Part shown: positions 15,355 to 22,726 of the stretch, piece by piece
Position numbering within the stretch: position 1 is the stretch's first letter
Layout: each line of letters opens with the position of its first letter
Source of the DNA: JAPUDQ01 sp049291395
Lineage (GTDB): Bacteria > Patescibacteriota > Saccharimonadia > Saccharimonadales > Saccharimonadaceae
Reading direction: 5' to 3'
Length of the DNA: 31,777 nt
NCBI GenBank assembly: GCA_049291395.1
Contig: JBATPJ010000002.1
Span: forward strand, 1-31,777
Notes under the pieces: model-generated
Databases searched by the model: none
The model's input: only the letters and a program-made list of their open reading frames with translations
What the model was told of the DNA's origin: nothing
Position numbers and translations under genes: made by a program

Positions 15355-16560
15355 TGTCAAAACGAGTAGCTCGCGGCCGGTCAGCTGGTCTTCGCGTCGA
15401 TAGATGAGATCGAGAGACGAAGCGCGAGTGAAATCAATTCGATCGAAACCGAGTGCAGCTAGATCGTCAACGACGGGGAGGTGATGGAGGGTGTCATCGA
15501 CGAACCACGCAGGGGCGGCGATGCAGAGCCGCGTGCCGGCGGTGAGCTGTGGGGCGATGTTGCGCAGGAAACCGCGCATGACGGCGTTTGTATCATGGAT
15601 GATCTCGGCGAGTTTCTCGGCGGTGGGGTGCTGGCCGCCGAGTGGCTGACCGAGGTAGCCTTCGCAGGCTATGGAGAGGGAAGAAGGAGGAAGGACGAGG
15701 GAAGAAAGGTCCCAGTTGTAGCCGGTGGCGTCAGCGACGCCGAGGGTGCTCGTGAACGGCGGTACGGGCAAGTTTGATCTGTGCTGGAGCCAGTCGAGAT
15801 TGGCACGGCTGTAGTCGACCATCTTGGGGCTGAGGTCGGTGCCGTAGACAGTGTAGCCCATGAGGGCGGCTTCTTGGAGGATGACGCCGGTGCCGCAGAA
15901 GGGGTCGAGGACGGTATGGCTACTCGTAGCGCCATCTTCTGCCCGCAATCCTCCATTTGCTAAATTAATGATGACCTGGGCCAGCTTCGGTGGGAGCATG
16001 CCGACGAAGGCATCGCGCTTTGGCCGACTACGGTCGCGGGCGGTGTAGCTGTCGATGTTTTGGACGTGGCTGACGTGACCGACCAGCGTCGTCTCGCCGC
16101 TACGAACAAAGATCAGCTCGAGACCGACAGGTGAGGTCAGCGCATTGTGATAGGTCTGAGCGCTGCTGAGGGCGATCTCGGTGTTCGGGATGGCACGGAC
16201 GGAGCGACCGGCGGATTTGATGACTTTTTTGAGCGTCAGGGTGTTGGCGTTGATCTTCATGACGGGCATATCGAGTCCGTAGAGGCTGACGCCGAGTTTG
16301 ATCTTGCCCTCGGGGAAATCCTGGAGGTACTCAGGCAGGGCACGGCGGCAGTAGTCGAAGACTTTTTGCGGATTGGTCGTCTCGAGTGTGGTCAGGTACT
16401 GGGCGGCTTTGATACTACCACCGAGGCGTGCAAAATCAACGTCGGCTTCGACGAGGGCGGCATGGTGATCAAGTGGCGTGACAGCAGTGGCGCCGTAGAG
16501 CGACTCTAGTTCTGCAAGGCCGATAGCGGGCTGACGTCCGAGAAGACAGATAGTAGACAT
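15346..16560 (-). CDS. RNA methylase-like SAM-dependent methyltransferase (Trm11/TrmG10 type)
   Basis: 404-aa protein. The N-terminal half (about 1-190) resembles the substrate-recognition part of UPF0020/Trm11-type tRNA guanine-N2 methylases; the C-terminal Rossmann domain has SAM motif I VLDPFCGTGVILQEAAL and the following acidic YGTDLSPKMVDYSRANL. The usual catalytic motif IV (DPPY) is not visible; the equivalent place reads IACEGYLGQPL, so activity or target may differ. I choose the ATG complementary to 16558-16560 (MSTICLLGRQP) because TATACT ends six bases upstream; the longer frame to 16677 would run through the divergent promoter. Divergent from the flippase-like gene with only 49 bases between the two starts. 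Confidence 0.83.
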   Translation of the reverse strand: MSTICLLGRQPAIGLAELESLYGATAVTPLDHHAALVEADVDFARLGGSIKAAQYLTTLETTNPQKVFDYCRRALPEYLQDFPEGKIKLGVSLYGLDMPVMKINANTLTLKKVIKSAGRSVRAIPNTEIALSSAQTYHNALTSPVGLELIFVRSGETTLVGHVSHVQNIDSYTARDRSRPKRDAFVGMLPPKLAQVIINLANGGLRAEDGATSSHTVLDPFCGTGVILQEAALMGYTVYGTDLSPKMVDYSRANLDWLQHRSNLPVPPFTSTLGVADATGYNWDLSSLVLPPSSLSIACEGYLGQPLGGQHPTAEKLAEIIHDTNAVMRGFLRNIAPQLTAGTRLCIAAPAWFVDDTLHHLPVVDDLAALGFDRIDFTRASSLDLIYRREDQLTGRELLVLTKK

Positions 16561-16609
16561 AGCAATAGTATAGCGTATGGCGGTTTGAAAGGGTGGTAAA
16601 ATAGATAGC
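16561..16609. promoter_or_regulatory. Back-to-back leaderless promoters
   Basis: Plus strand: TG-G-TAAAAT (-10 at 16597-16602) ends seven bases before ATG 16610. Minus strand: TATACT (+ coordinates 16567-16572) ends six bases before the ATG at 16560. Both genes would be leaderless and share one 49-base intergenic region. Confidence 0.72.
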
Positions 16610-17677
16610 ATGCATCGTCGAATCTCGGGCAAGACATGGCTGAGTATCATTACGTTCGTGCTTGTCGCGGCTATCATTTACCTTGCACGGCTTGAGCTGA
16701 TGCACGCTTGGCAGCTGCTTTCGCAGGTCAATCTATGGGTGCTGGCGCTCATCATCCCACTGCAAGCGCTGAGTTACTATGCGGCAGGGGCGATGATTTT
16801 CTCGTATCTCCGTGACAAATACGAGCTGAAAATCTCTGGTATCGAGACGGCCAAGATGGCGCTGGAGCTTAACTTTGTAAACCATATATTGCCAAGTGGT
16901 GGCGTCTCGGGAGCATCGTACATGACGTGGCGACTCAGGCATCTCGGAGTGAGTGCTGGACGAGCGACGCTGGCTCAGGCGGTGCGTCTGGCGATGACAT
17001 TTATCGCGTTTTTGGCACTCATGATCGTCGCGGTGTTTGCCATCACTATCGACGGCAGTATCAACCGCATCACGATACTTGTCTCGAGTGGCCTGGCATC
17101 GAGCATCATCTTCGGGACGGTGATCGTCGTCTATATCATCCAGAGTCGCAGCCGTCTCCATAAAGCAGCCAATGGTATCACGGCGATTACCAATCGCATC
17201 TGGCGATCAGTACTGCGCCGACCGCAGCCTTTGGTCGATCACGCAAAAGTGCTCCAGTTTTTTGAGGACCTGCATAGTGATTATTGTGAATTGATCGATT
17301 CACCGCGGGTACTGATCAAGCCGTTTTGGTGGGGGGTTGTTTTCACTATCACTGAGGTCGCGATGTTCTGGGTGACGTTTCTTGCCCTCGGTACGCCGAT
17401 TAATCCCGCGCCACTGCTGATCGCCTATGGTCTCGCTGGGCTCGCAGGTGTGTTTTTCTTTACGCCTGGTGGGGTCGGTGGGTATGAGGCGCTGATGGTG
17501 AGTTTTTTGGCGCTGTCGATCGAAGGCCCGAAAGCTGCTATCATCGCTGCGATTCTGCTAGCGCGAACATTACTGATCCTCGGTACGATCCTGTCAGGAT
17601 ATTATTTTTATCAAAATGCGCTCAACAAATACGGAAAGCAAGGCAGTGATGGATCAGACGATACTCCAAGTCAGTGA
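16610..17677 (+). CDS. Flippase-like membrane protein (LPG synthase transmembrane / UPF0104 family)
   Basis: Polytopic membrane protein, 355 aa, with about seven to eight hydrophobic segments. The family signatures NHILPSGGVSGASYMTWRLRHLG and FFTPGGVGGYEAL match the conserved SGG and PGGxGxxE motifs of the lysylphosphatidylglycerol synthase transmembrane region (PF03706), but the cytoplasmic aminoacyl-transfer domain of MprF is absent. Such stand-alone proteins are thought to move lipid-linked or polyprenyl-type substrates across the membrane; the substrate is not readable here. The 3' end overlaps the xseA start by 29 bases, so it heads a four-gene operon. Leaderless start. Confidence 0.85.
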   Translation: MHRRISGKTWLSIITFVLVAAIIYLARLELMHAWQLLSQVNLWVLALIIPLQALSYYAAGAMIFSYLRDKYELKISGIETAKMALELNFVNHILPSGGVSGASYMTWRLRHLGVSAGRATLAQAVRLAMTFIAFLALMIVAVFAITIDGSINRITILVSSGLASSIIFGTVIVVYIIQSRSRLHKAANGITAITNRIWRSVLRRPQPLVDHAKVLQFFEDLHSDYCELIDSPRVLIKPFWWGVVFTITEVAMFWVTFLALGTPINPAPLLIAYGLAGLAGVFFFTPGGVGGYEALMVSFLALSIEGPKAAIIAAILLARTLLILGTILSGYYFYQNALNKYGKQGSDGSDDTPSQ

Positions 17678-18761
17678 TGCGATCGCGCTGATCAATCAGA
17701 CGCTGGACTATGCTTATCCGAGCATCGTCGTCGAGGGGGAAGTGGCGAGCTTCAAAGTCAACCAAAACAAATTTGTCTTTTTCGATATCAAAGACGAGTC
17801 GGCGACACTTGGCTGCTTCATGATGGTCTTTGCACTGCGCGTACCGATCGAAGATGGTATGCGTGTCCGGGTGGTTGCCCAGCCCAAGCTGACGCAGTGG
17901 GGCAAATTTAGCCTGACGGTGCGTGATGTCCAGCCGGTCGGCGAGGGCAGTCTGAAACGGGCGTTTGCGCTGCTGCATGCCAAACTCGACAAAGAAGGTC
18001 TCTTTGCCGCCGAACGCAAACGAACGTTGCCGCGCATCCCGTCTCGAGTCGGTGTGATCAGCTCGGTGCAGGCGGCGGGGTATGCTGACTTCATCAAGAT
18101 TTTGAATTCTCGCTGGGGCGGCGTGGCGGTCGACGTGGCCAATGTCACAGTGCAGGGTGCCAGTGCGCCGCAGCAGATCGTGCGAGCACTGACGCATTTT
18201 AATGAGCAGGCTGAGCTGGTGGACGTCATCGTCATCATTCGTGGCGGTGGCAGTCTCGATGATCTCAGCGCATTCAACGACGAGCCACTGGTCCGCGCCA
18301 TCGCCAGTAGCCGCATACCGGTCATGACTGGGATCGGACACGAAGTCGACACCAGTCTCGCTGATCTTGCGGCGGACGTACGCGCAGCCACACCGAGCAA
18401 TGCCGCCCAGCTACTGGTGCCTGATCGGACGGAGATGATGGCGATCGTTGACCGCGACGTCGTGCGGATGATTCGTCGCTATGAAGATCGGCTGAGTCGA
18501 TATCGCCGCGATGTCACGGACGCGACGCAGCTGATGGCGCGTCGGCTGGATCAGCGGTTTGAGACGATGAAGCAACGGACGATGCAGCTGGCCGCACTGC
18601 TGCGTCAGCTCGATCCGAGTGTCGTGCTGGCTCGTGGTTATAGTTTGCTTCGTGATACATCGGGGCGAATCGTTACAGGGGTGGCGGCTGGCGATGCGGT
18701 GAAGATAGAGACTCAACAAATGATAATAGATGCGGAGGTAACTCATGTCCACAACAAATAA
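17649..18761 (+). CDS. xseA: Exodeoxyribonuclease VII large subunit
   Basis: Catalytic subunit of the single-strand-specific exonuclease VII that trims DNA ends in repair. N-terminal OB-fold (about residues 1-95) and the conserved core GVISSVQAAGYADF, VDVIVIIRGGGSLDDLSAFND and MTGIGHEVDTSLADLAADVRAATPSNAA are present. At 370 aa it is shorter than typical 400-450 aa subunits; the C-terminal coiled coil is reduced. I choose ATG 17649 with AAGG five to six bases upstream; the longer frame from 17616 lies in the upstream gene. It overlaps the upstream gene by 29 bases and xseB by 17, a sign of translational coupling. Confidence 0.95.
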   Translation: MDQTILQVSDAIALINQTLDYAYPSIVVEGEVASFKVNQNKFVFFDIKDESATLGCFMMVFALRVPIEDGMRVRVVAQPKLTQWGKFSLTVRDVQPVGEGSLKRAFALLHAKLDKEGLFAAERKRTLPRIPSRVGVISSVQAAGYADFIKILNSRWGGVAVDVANVTVQGASAPQQIVRALTHFNEQAELVDVIVIIRGGGSLDDLSAFNDEPLVRAIASSRIPVMTGIGHEVDTSLADLAADVRAATPSNAAQLLVPDRTEMMAIVDRDVVRMIRRYEDRLSRYRRDVTDATQLMARRLDQRFETMKQRTMQLAALLRQLDPSVVLARGYSLLRDTSGRIVTGVAAGDAVKIETQQMIIDAEVTHVHNK

Positions 18762-18948
18762 ATCCCTGAGCAAACAGCTCGCTGAGCTCGATGAGATCGT
18801 GGCGTGGTTTGAGCAAGATGATTTCGATATCGAAGCAGCGATCGCCAAGTTCGAAGCCGGCTCGAAGCTCGCCGAAGCGATCAAAGCCGAGCTGGCCACT
18901 CTCGAAAACAAAATCACCGTACTCAAAGACAAATTCGATAGCGAGTAG
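18745..18948 (+). CDS. xseB: Exodeoxyribonuclease VII small subunit
   Basis: 67-aa helical partner that binds the coiled coil of XseA in the exonuclease VII complex. The LAELDEIVAWFEQDDFDIEA and F-EAGSKLAEAIKAEL pattern is typical of XseB. A strong GGAGGT sits six bases before ATG 18745, inside the end of xseA (17-base overlap). The stop is five bases before the next gene. Confidence 0.95.
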   Translation: MSTTNKSLSKQLAELDEIVAWFEQDDFDIEAAIAKFEAGSKLAEAIKAELATLENKITVLKDKFDSE

Positions 18949-18953
18949 CATCG

Positions 18954-19454
18954 ATGGGGCTATTTATCATCACGCTACTCGTCGTGTGCTTCGGCTTCGT
19001 GGTCGTCCGCGGGGCGCCGTATGTACCATCGCATCGACGTCAGCTATGCCGAGCATTTACTGAACTCTATGATCTCACGAACAGCGATATCCTCGTCGAT
19101 CTCGGGTCGGGTGATGGGGTGGTGCTGCGCGAGGCTCGCCGTCGCGGGGCAGGGGCGATTGGCTATGAGCTCAACCCAATATTGGTATTGCTCAGTCGGC
19201 TGCTGTCACTCGGCGATAGTGCCGTCACGGTGCGCACGCGGGACTATCTGGCGCTGCGGTCACTGCCGGATGGGGTGACGGTGGTGTATGCCTTTACGAC
19301 GAGCCACAGTATCGAGCCGATCGGCCGCAAGCTGCGCGAGTGGAGTCGAGACCGTGATCTCTACCTGATCAGCTATGGGTTTACGCTATCGGACAAAAAG
19401 TCGCTACGGCACACCGGTCCGATGTATCTCTATCGGTTTCGAAACGGCGCATAA
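18954..19454 (+). CDS. Membrane-anchored SAM-dependent methyltransferase-like protein
   Basis: 166 aa. An N-terminal hydrophobic helix (about residues 2-20, GLFIITLLVVCFGFVVV) anchors it to the membrane. The following Rossmann domain carries SAM motif I VDLGSGDGVVLREARRRGA and the next acidic GYELNP. A short protein that lacks an obvious substrate domain, similar to small membrane-tethered methyltransferases of unknown target. Last gene of the operon with the flippase-like protein and xseAB, five bases after xseB. The tail of the domain (YAFTTSHSIEPIGRKL) is where the catalytic motif IV would lie; no standard nucleic-acid motif is seen. Confidence 0.82.
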   Translation: MGLFIITLLVVCFGFVVVRGAPYVPSHRRQLCRAFTELYDLTNSDILVDLGSGDGVVLREARRRGAGAIGYELNPILVLLSRLLSLGDSAVTVRTRDYLALRSLPDGVTVVYAFTTSHSIEPIGRKLREWSRDRDLYLISYGFTLSDKKSLRHTGPMYLYRFRNGA

Positions 19455-19466
19455 CGCGTCGATAGC

Positions 19467-19503
19467 TTTACATTTGGCCGTATAACTCACTATAATGATG
19501 CTT
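19467..19503 (+). promoter_or_regulatory. Leaderless promoter of gene 19504
   Basis: TTTACA (19467-19472), 18 bases, perfect TATAAT (19491-19496), seven bases, ATG 19504. An upstream in-frame ATG at 19495 is part of the -10 box and cannot be the start if this promoter is used. Confidence 0.8.
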
Positions 19504-20148
19504 ATGAATACATCGCGTGAAGCGGGTGAAGTCAATCCGCTGCTTATCTCAAATATTGTGACGGGGTTTGTCGTCGTCGTCCTGACGGGGCTGTCGATAT
19601 GGTTGTTTAGCCAATATACGGACTACAAGAACAATTCTGATACGAAAGTTTCGCAAGCGGTCGATGCCGCAAAGTCAGCCCAGCAGAAGACTGATGAAGC
19701 AGCGTTTATCGAGCGAGAGAAGACACCGTATCGTACGTATGCCGGTCCGACTGATCTCGGTAGCGTGACGTTTGAGTACCCCAAGACGTGGAGTGCCTAC
19801 AATCTCCGCTCGACAGGCGAGCTCGAAGCATACCTCTATCCTGACATCGTCCCGCCAGTCTCTACGGCCCAGCAGTTTGCCGTTCGCATCGACGTCATGG
19901 ACAAAGCCTACGACGTAGTCATCAAGTCGTACGATGCGCTAGTCAAAAAAGGTAGCCTCCGCAGTAACCCTTATACCACCAATGGCTTCACCGGAATCCG
20001 ACTCGACGGGACGTTTAGCAAAGACCGCGAAGGCTCCGTCGTGATCTTCAAAGTCCGCGACAAGACGCTCGTGCTCTCCAGTGATTCATCGACATTCAAA
20101 AACGACTTTAACGACATCGTCCTCAAAAATCTCAAATTTAACCCGTAA
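19504..20148 (+). CDS. Membrane-anchored extracytoplasmic protein, PsbP-like fold possible
   Basis: 214 aa. One N-terminal transmembrane helix (about residues 15-36, ISNIVTGFVVVVLTGLSIWLF), then a short coiled coil (about 45-70) and an outside domain. That domain (VTFEYPKTWSAYNL..., then ...FTGIRLDGTFSKDREGSVVIFKVRDKTLVLSSDSSTFKNDFNDIVLKNLKF) has the pattern of small PsbP/Mog1-like domains seen in many Gram-positive and CPR surface proteins. This is a pattern-based guess. ATG 19504 is chosen because the -10 box overlaps the ATG nine bases upstream. No operon partner is evident. Confidence 0.75.
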   Translation: MNTSREAGEVNPLLISNIVTGFVVVVLTGLSIWLFSQYTDYKNNSDTKVSQAVDAAKSAQQKTDEAAFIEREKTPYRTYAGPTDLGSVTFEYPKTWSAYNLRSTGELEAYLYPDIVPPVSTAQQFAVRIDVMDKAYDVVIKSYDALVKKGSLRSNPYTTNGFTGIRLDGTFSKDREGSVVIFKVRDKTLVLSSDSSTFKNDFNDIVLKNLKFNP

Positions 20149-20165
20149 TATTGTTACTCGCGTGA

Positions 20166-20201
20166 TTGGCAAATAGTTGTCGGGTTCGATACACTATAGA
20201 C
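20166..20201 (+). promoter_or_regulatory. Leaderless promoter of the histidine kinase gene
   Basis: TTGGCA (20166-20171), 18 bases, TACACT (20190-20195), six bases, ATG 20202. Confidence 0.7.
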
Positions 20202-20900
20202 ATGGAACGAGAGGGTAGTGTCTGGAGCGATGTACCGACAATTTTGGCGGCCGCTCATGAGTTGAAATCCCCTCTAGTCCTCATACGACAACTAGCTTTG
20301 GAGTTGGAAGACGGCGGAGGCAATGATATCGCGGCGACGCGGATCCGCCTGACCGCGGAGCGCAGCCTGCAGCTCGTCGAGGGACTGACGCGGGTGGCGC
20401 GCCTCGAGGACGCGATGTTTGAATGCGAACCGATCACGCTCAGCTCGCTCTATGATGATGTCGCTCATGAGATGATGCCGCTGGCGCGGGCGCTCGGGCA
20501 AACGATCCGCGTCGTGGTGCCGAGTGGGAGTGTGACTGCCGTCGGTAACCGTACGTTGCTTCGATCGGTCATGGTCGGACTATGCGACAACGCGCTGACA
20601 CACAACGATCCAGCTCAGTCGATCGTGCTCGGTGCCAGGCGAGCCGGTGATCGGATCGTCGCTAGTGTGCGAGATTTTGGTCCGGAGACCTCGATGCTCG
20701 CGGAAGTGCGACGCAATCTCGGTACATCGCCTCAAGCCATGAGCGCACGGCCGCGGAGTAGCGGGCTCGGTCTTCTCATCGCGCAGCAATTCGCCGAATA
20801 CATGGACGGACGTCTCGTACTGCGTCGGCATCGTGATGCCGGTGCGACATTTTCCGTCTCACTGCCTGCATCGCAACAATTATCACTGCTATCACTATGA
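20202..20900 (+). CDS. Soluble sensor histidine kinase without sensor domain
   Basis: 232 aa, consisting only of a dimerisation/phospho-acceptor helix pair and an ATPase domain. His19 lies in the H-box AAAHELKSPL. The N-box has Asn130 (LCDNALTHND), the G1 box has Asp158 (VRDFGPE), and the G2 box is SSGLGLLIAQQFAEYM (188-190 GLG). No membrane segment and no PAS/GAF domain, so the input must come from another protein. ATG 20202 is chosen from the leaderless promoter; the alternative TTG at 20166 is the -35 box. It overlaps the downstream receiver gene by four bases (ATGA), so the pair is a two-component unit. Confidence 0.9.
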   Translation: MEREGSVWSDVPTILAAAHELKSPLVLIRQLALELEDGGGNDIAATRIRLTAERSLQLVEGLTRVARLEDAMFECEPITLSSLYDDVAHEMMPLARALGQTIRVVVPSGSVTAVGNRTLLRSVMVGLCDNALTHNDPAQSIVLGARRAGDRIVASVRDFGPETSMLAEVRRNLGTSPQAMSARPRSSGLGLLIAQQFAEYMDGRLVLRRHRDAGATFSVSLPASQQLSLLSL

Positions 20901-21268
20901 AACCAAAACTACTTTTGATCGAAGATGACCGGTGGCTGGCGGACAGCTATATGCATGTCCTCGAGGAGTACGATATCGATTCGGCGGTGAGTGGTCAGGA
21001 TGCGATGGATCTGATCGACGTCAATGATTATGATCTGATCATCGCCGATGTGATGCTGGAGCGCGGGCTGGTCATTGATCTATTGCACGAGCTGCAATCG
21101 TACGACGATACGGCGCAGCTGCCGATCGTGCTTTGTACGACACTGGCGCAGCGGATCAATCTCGAGGATGTACGAGCCTATGGGGCCGTGGCGGTGCTCG
21201 ACAAAACGACACTGACGCCGAAGCTGCTGCGTGAGGCGGTGGAATATAACATCGCGAATGGAATATAG
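20897..21268 (+). CDS. Receiver-domain response regulator paired with the kinase
   Basis: 123 aa, single receiver domain. Acidic pair Asp10/Asp11, acceptor Asp51 (IIADVMLERG), Thr81/82 and Lys103 (VLDKTTL) are present. The usual Pro a few residues after the acceptor Asp is missing, so the loop is atypical. Translationally coupled to the kinase through ATGA. No output domain, so it signals by protein contact. The last codons and the TAG stop (21266-21268) run into the first unit of the repeat array, suggesting the array inserted at, or expanded into, the gene's end. Confidence 0.9.
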   Translation: MKPKLLLIEDDRWLADSYMHVLEEYDIDSAVSGQDAMDLIDVNDYDLIIADVMLERGLVIDLLHELQSYDDTAQLPIVLCTTLAQRINLEDVRAYGAVAVLDKTTLTPKLLREAVEYNIANGI

Positions 21269-21511
21269 AATGTGGAATATAGAATATAGCGGGGTCACAG
21301 GCGAAAAGCAGCAAGTAGAAGATGGCAAATGGAAGATAGCAGAATTACAGGCGGAATATAGAATGTGGAATATAGAATATAGCAGGATCACGAGTGGAAG
21401 ATAGAATATGGAATATGGAATATAGCGGAATCGCAATGAGCAAAGAGCATATGGAATGTAGCGGAATCACAGTTAGAAAAAGCCATATTCTATATTCTAT
21501 CTTCTATATTC
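21261..21511 (+). repeat. 43-bp tandem repeat built from heptamers, with inverted heptamer run
   Basis: Five direct units start at 21261, 21311, 21354, 21397 and 21440. Each has four heptamers of the type GAATATA/GAATGTG/GAAGATA plus a 15-base tail close to GCGGAATCACAGGCG (43 bp in all). There are 7 extra bases before unit 2, and unit 5 has lost one heptamer (36 bp). Units 1 and 3 share their first 30 bases exactly. At 21484-21518 the same heptamers occur on the other strand, so the region can fold into a large hairpin. Period 7 and 43 are not multiples of 3, which argues against coding. Confidence 0.88.
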
Positions 21512-21539
21512 CATGTGCTAGACCCGGGGCTAGCACATG
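21512..21539. promoter_or_regulatory. 28-bp palindrome containing the recO start codon
   Basis: CATGTGCTAG (21512-21521) and CTAGCACATG (21530-21539) are perfect inverted arms around ACCCGGGG; only one base pair breaks the symmetry. The ATG of recO is the last three bases of the right arm, so an RNA hairpin would bury the start codon, or a dimeric protein could bind here. Confidence 0.75.
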
Positions 21540-22211
21540 AGCAGTCTCACGACCAAAGCCATCGTCCTCAGCCGGGTAAATTATGGTGAGGCGGATCGGA
21601 TCATGCAGATCCTGACGCCAGATAGTGGCAAGATCGGCGTGATCGCGAAGGCTGTTCGCCGTGAGAAGAGCAAGCTGGCTGGCGGTATTGAGTTACTGGC
21701 GGTCTGTGATCTCGTCTTGCATCAGGGCAGGGGCGAGCTGGCTATTGTGACCAGTGCGCGACTCGATACATTTTACGGACACATCTTGGAGGATTATGAC
21801 CGGCTGCAATTTGCGTACTATGTGCTCAAAGACGTCAGCAAAGCGGCTGAGATCTTGAGTGAGCCGGCGTTTTTTGAGCTGACCCGTCAGGCGCTCGTGA
21901 GTCTCAACGATATGACGATCGATCGGCGTGTCACTGAGCTATGGTATCGTCTGCAGATGGCGATACTACTCGGTGTCGGTATCAATCTCGCGACTGATGA
22001 AAATGGCATGAAGCTCGTCGAAGATGCGCGCTATCGCTATGATGTCGATGAAAATGCTTTCGTCTATGATGAGCGGGGCCAATTTATGAGTGATCATATC
22101 AAGCTACTTCGGGTCGCGAGCGCCCAGTCACCGCATGTCATCGCCCAGATCAAAGATGTGACCGATCTACTCGATACCTGCGAGATCATCGGCCGCATCG
22201 CGCATGAATAA
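21537..22211 (+). CDS. recO: DNA repair protein RecO
   Basis: Recombination mediator that helps load RecA at gaps with RecF/RecR. 224 aa. N-terminal OB-fold (MSSLTTKAIVLSRVNYGEADRIMQILTPDSGKIGVIAKAVRREKSKLAGG) matches RecO closely, followed by the helical domain. The zinc-finger cysteines of many RecOs are not present in the C-terminal half, and the protein is a little short (240-260 aa is usual). No Shine-Dalgarno site is visible; the ATG lies in the arm of a 28-bp palindrome. It is the first core gene after the repeat array. Confidence 0.9.
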   Translation: MSSLTTKAIVLSRVNYGEADRIMQILTPDSGKIGVIAKAVRREKSKLAGGIELLAVCDLVLHQGRGELAIVTSARLDTFYGHILEDYDRLQFAYYVLKDVSKAAEILSEPAFFELTRQALVSLNDMTIDRRVTELWYRLQMAILLGVGINLATDENGMKLVEDARYRYDVDENAFVYDERGQFMSDHIKLLRVASAQSPHVIAQIKDVTDLLDTCEIIGRIAHE

Positions 22212-22228
22212 GCTCTAGATATGACGAT

Positions 22229-22257
22229 GCCCCGCACCCTCCGAAGAGGGGCGGGGC
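22229..22257 (-). terminator. GC-rich hairpin downstream of gene 22284 (copy A)
   Basis: GCCCCGC, bulged A, CCCTC, loop CGAA, GAGGG, GCGGGGC. On the minus-strand RNA the loop is UUCG closed by C-G, a very stable tetraloop. There is no U-run beside it, so it may be a stabilising or attenuating hairpin instead of a classical terminator. Near-copy at 22684-22713. Confidence 0.65.
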
Positions 22258-22283
22258 GGAGGCACGTTGGAGGGAGGACCTCG

Positions 22284-22580
22284 TCATGCGGCTGCGTGAC
22301 GCTGCTTGGCAGCACGGGCATGCTGGCTCATATTCCATCCGTCAACGGCTGCGATCAACGCTTCGTAAGGAAGCAGACCGTATCTGATCGCCAGGGACTG
22401 CCACATCGCGGGTGCACGGCGTGGTACTAGCAGAGATCGCCGACCTCCGTGGTGGAGGATGGCGTCTGACAGATCAACCGCACTCGCGAGTCTCCTGTGA
22501 GTGAGATCAGTCCGTGCGAGAGCAGCAAGTCGACCGAAGTTGACATGCGGTGTGTGAACAATAGCCTTGTCGGGAGACAT
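22284..22580 (-). CDS. Hypothetical protein, 98 aa
   Basis: No family recognised. Arg/Ala/His-rich, basic, without membrane segment or signal peptide; mostly predicted helical (SLAIRYGLLPYEALIAAVDGW). Support as a gene: AAGGA about eight bases before the ATG, a stable hairpin 27 bases after the stop, and its position among two similar minus-strand orphan genes. A -35-like TTGACG lies in the 5' region but no clear -10 follows, so the promoter is uncertain. It might be a DNA/RNA-binding small protein given its charge, but nothing specific supports that. Confidence 0.55.
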   Translation of the reverse strand: MSPDKAIVHTPHVNFGRLAALARTDLTHRRLASAVDLSDAILHHGGRRSLLVPRRAPAMWQSLAIRYGLLPYEALIAAVDGWNMSQHARAAKQRHAAA

Positions 22581-22683
22581 GGCTCAGATCCTTCCTAATT
22601 GTGATGGTACGATGCCGTAAATCATTGTGACATATGATATGAGCTGTATGCAACATGTGCTCGAGTCGTCAATATATGACGAT

Positions 22684-22713
22684 GCCCCGCACCCTTCGAA
22701 GAGGGGGCGGGGC
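22684..22713 (-). terminator. GC-rich hairpin downstream of gene 22727 (copy B)
   Basis: Nearly identical to copy A at 22229-22257, including about ten shared flanking bases (ATATGACGAT) on one side. The minus-strand loop-closing pair is C-A instead of C-G, and one extra G is bulged. Located 13 bases past the stop of gene 22727. No U-run. Confidence 0.65.
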
Positions 22714-22726
22714 GTAGGCGCGTCAG

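Noticed and set aside
19495..19503. Earlier ATG for gene 19504
   Set aside because: That ATG is part of the TATAAT -10 box.
21261..21511. CRISPR array
   Set aside because: Units are adjacent and degenerate with no constant repeat/unique spacer alternation, and no cas genes are present.
22221..22430. 69-aa plus-strand frame over the GC-rich hairpin
   Set aside because: It runs through hairpin copy A and antisense to gene 22284; no ribosome site or promoter.
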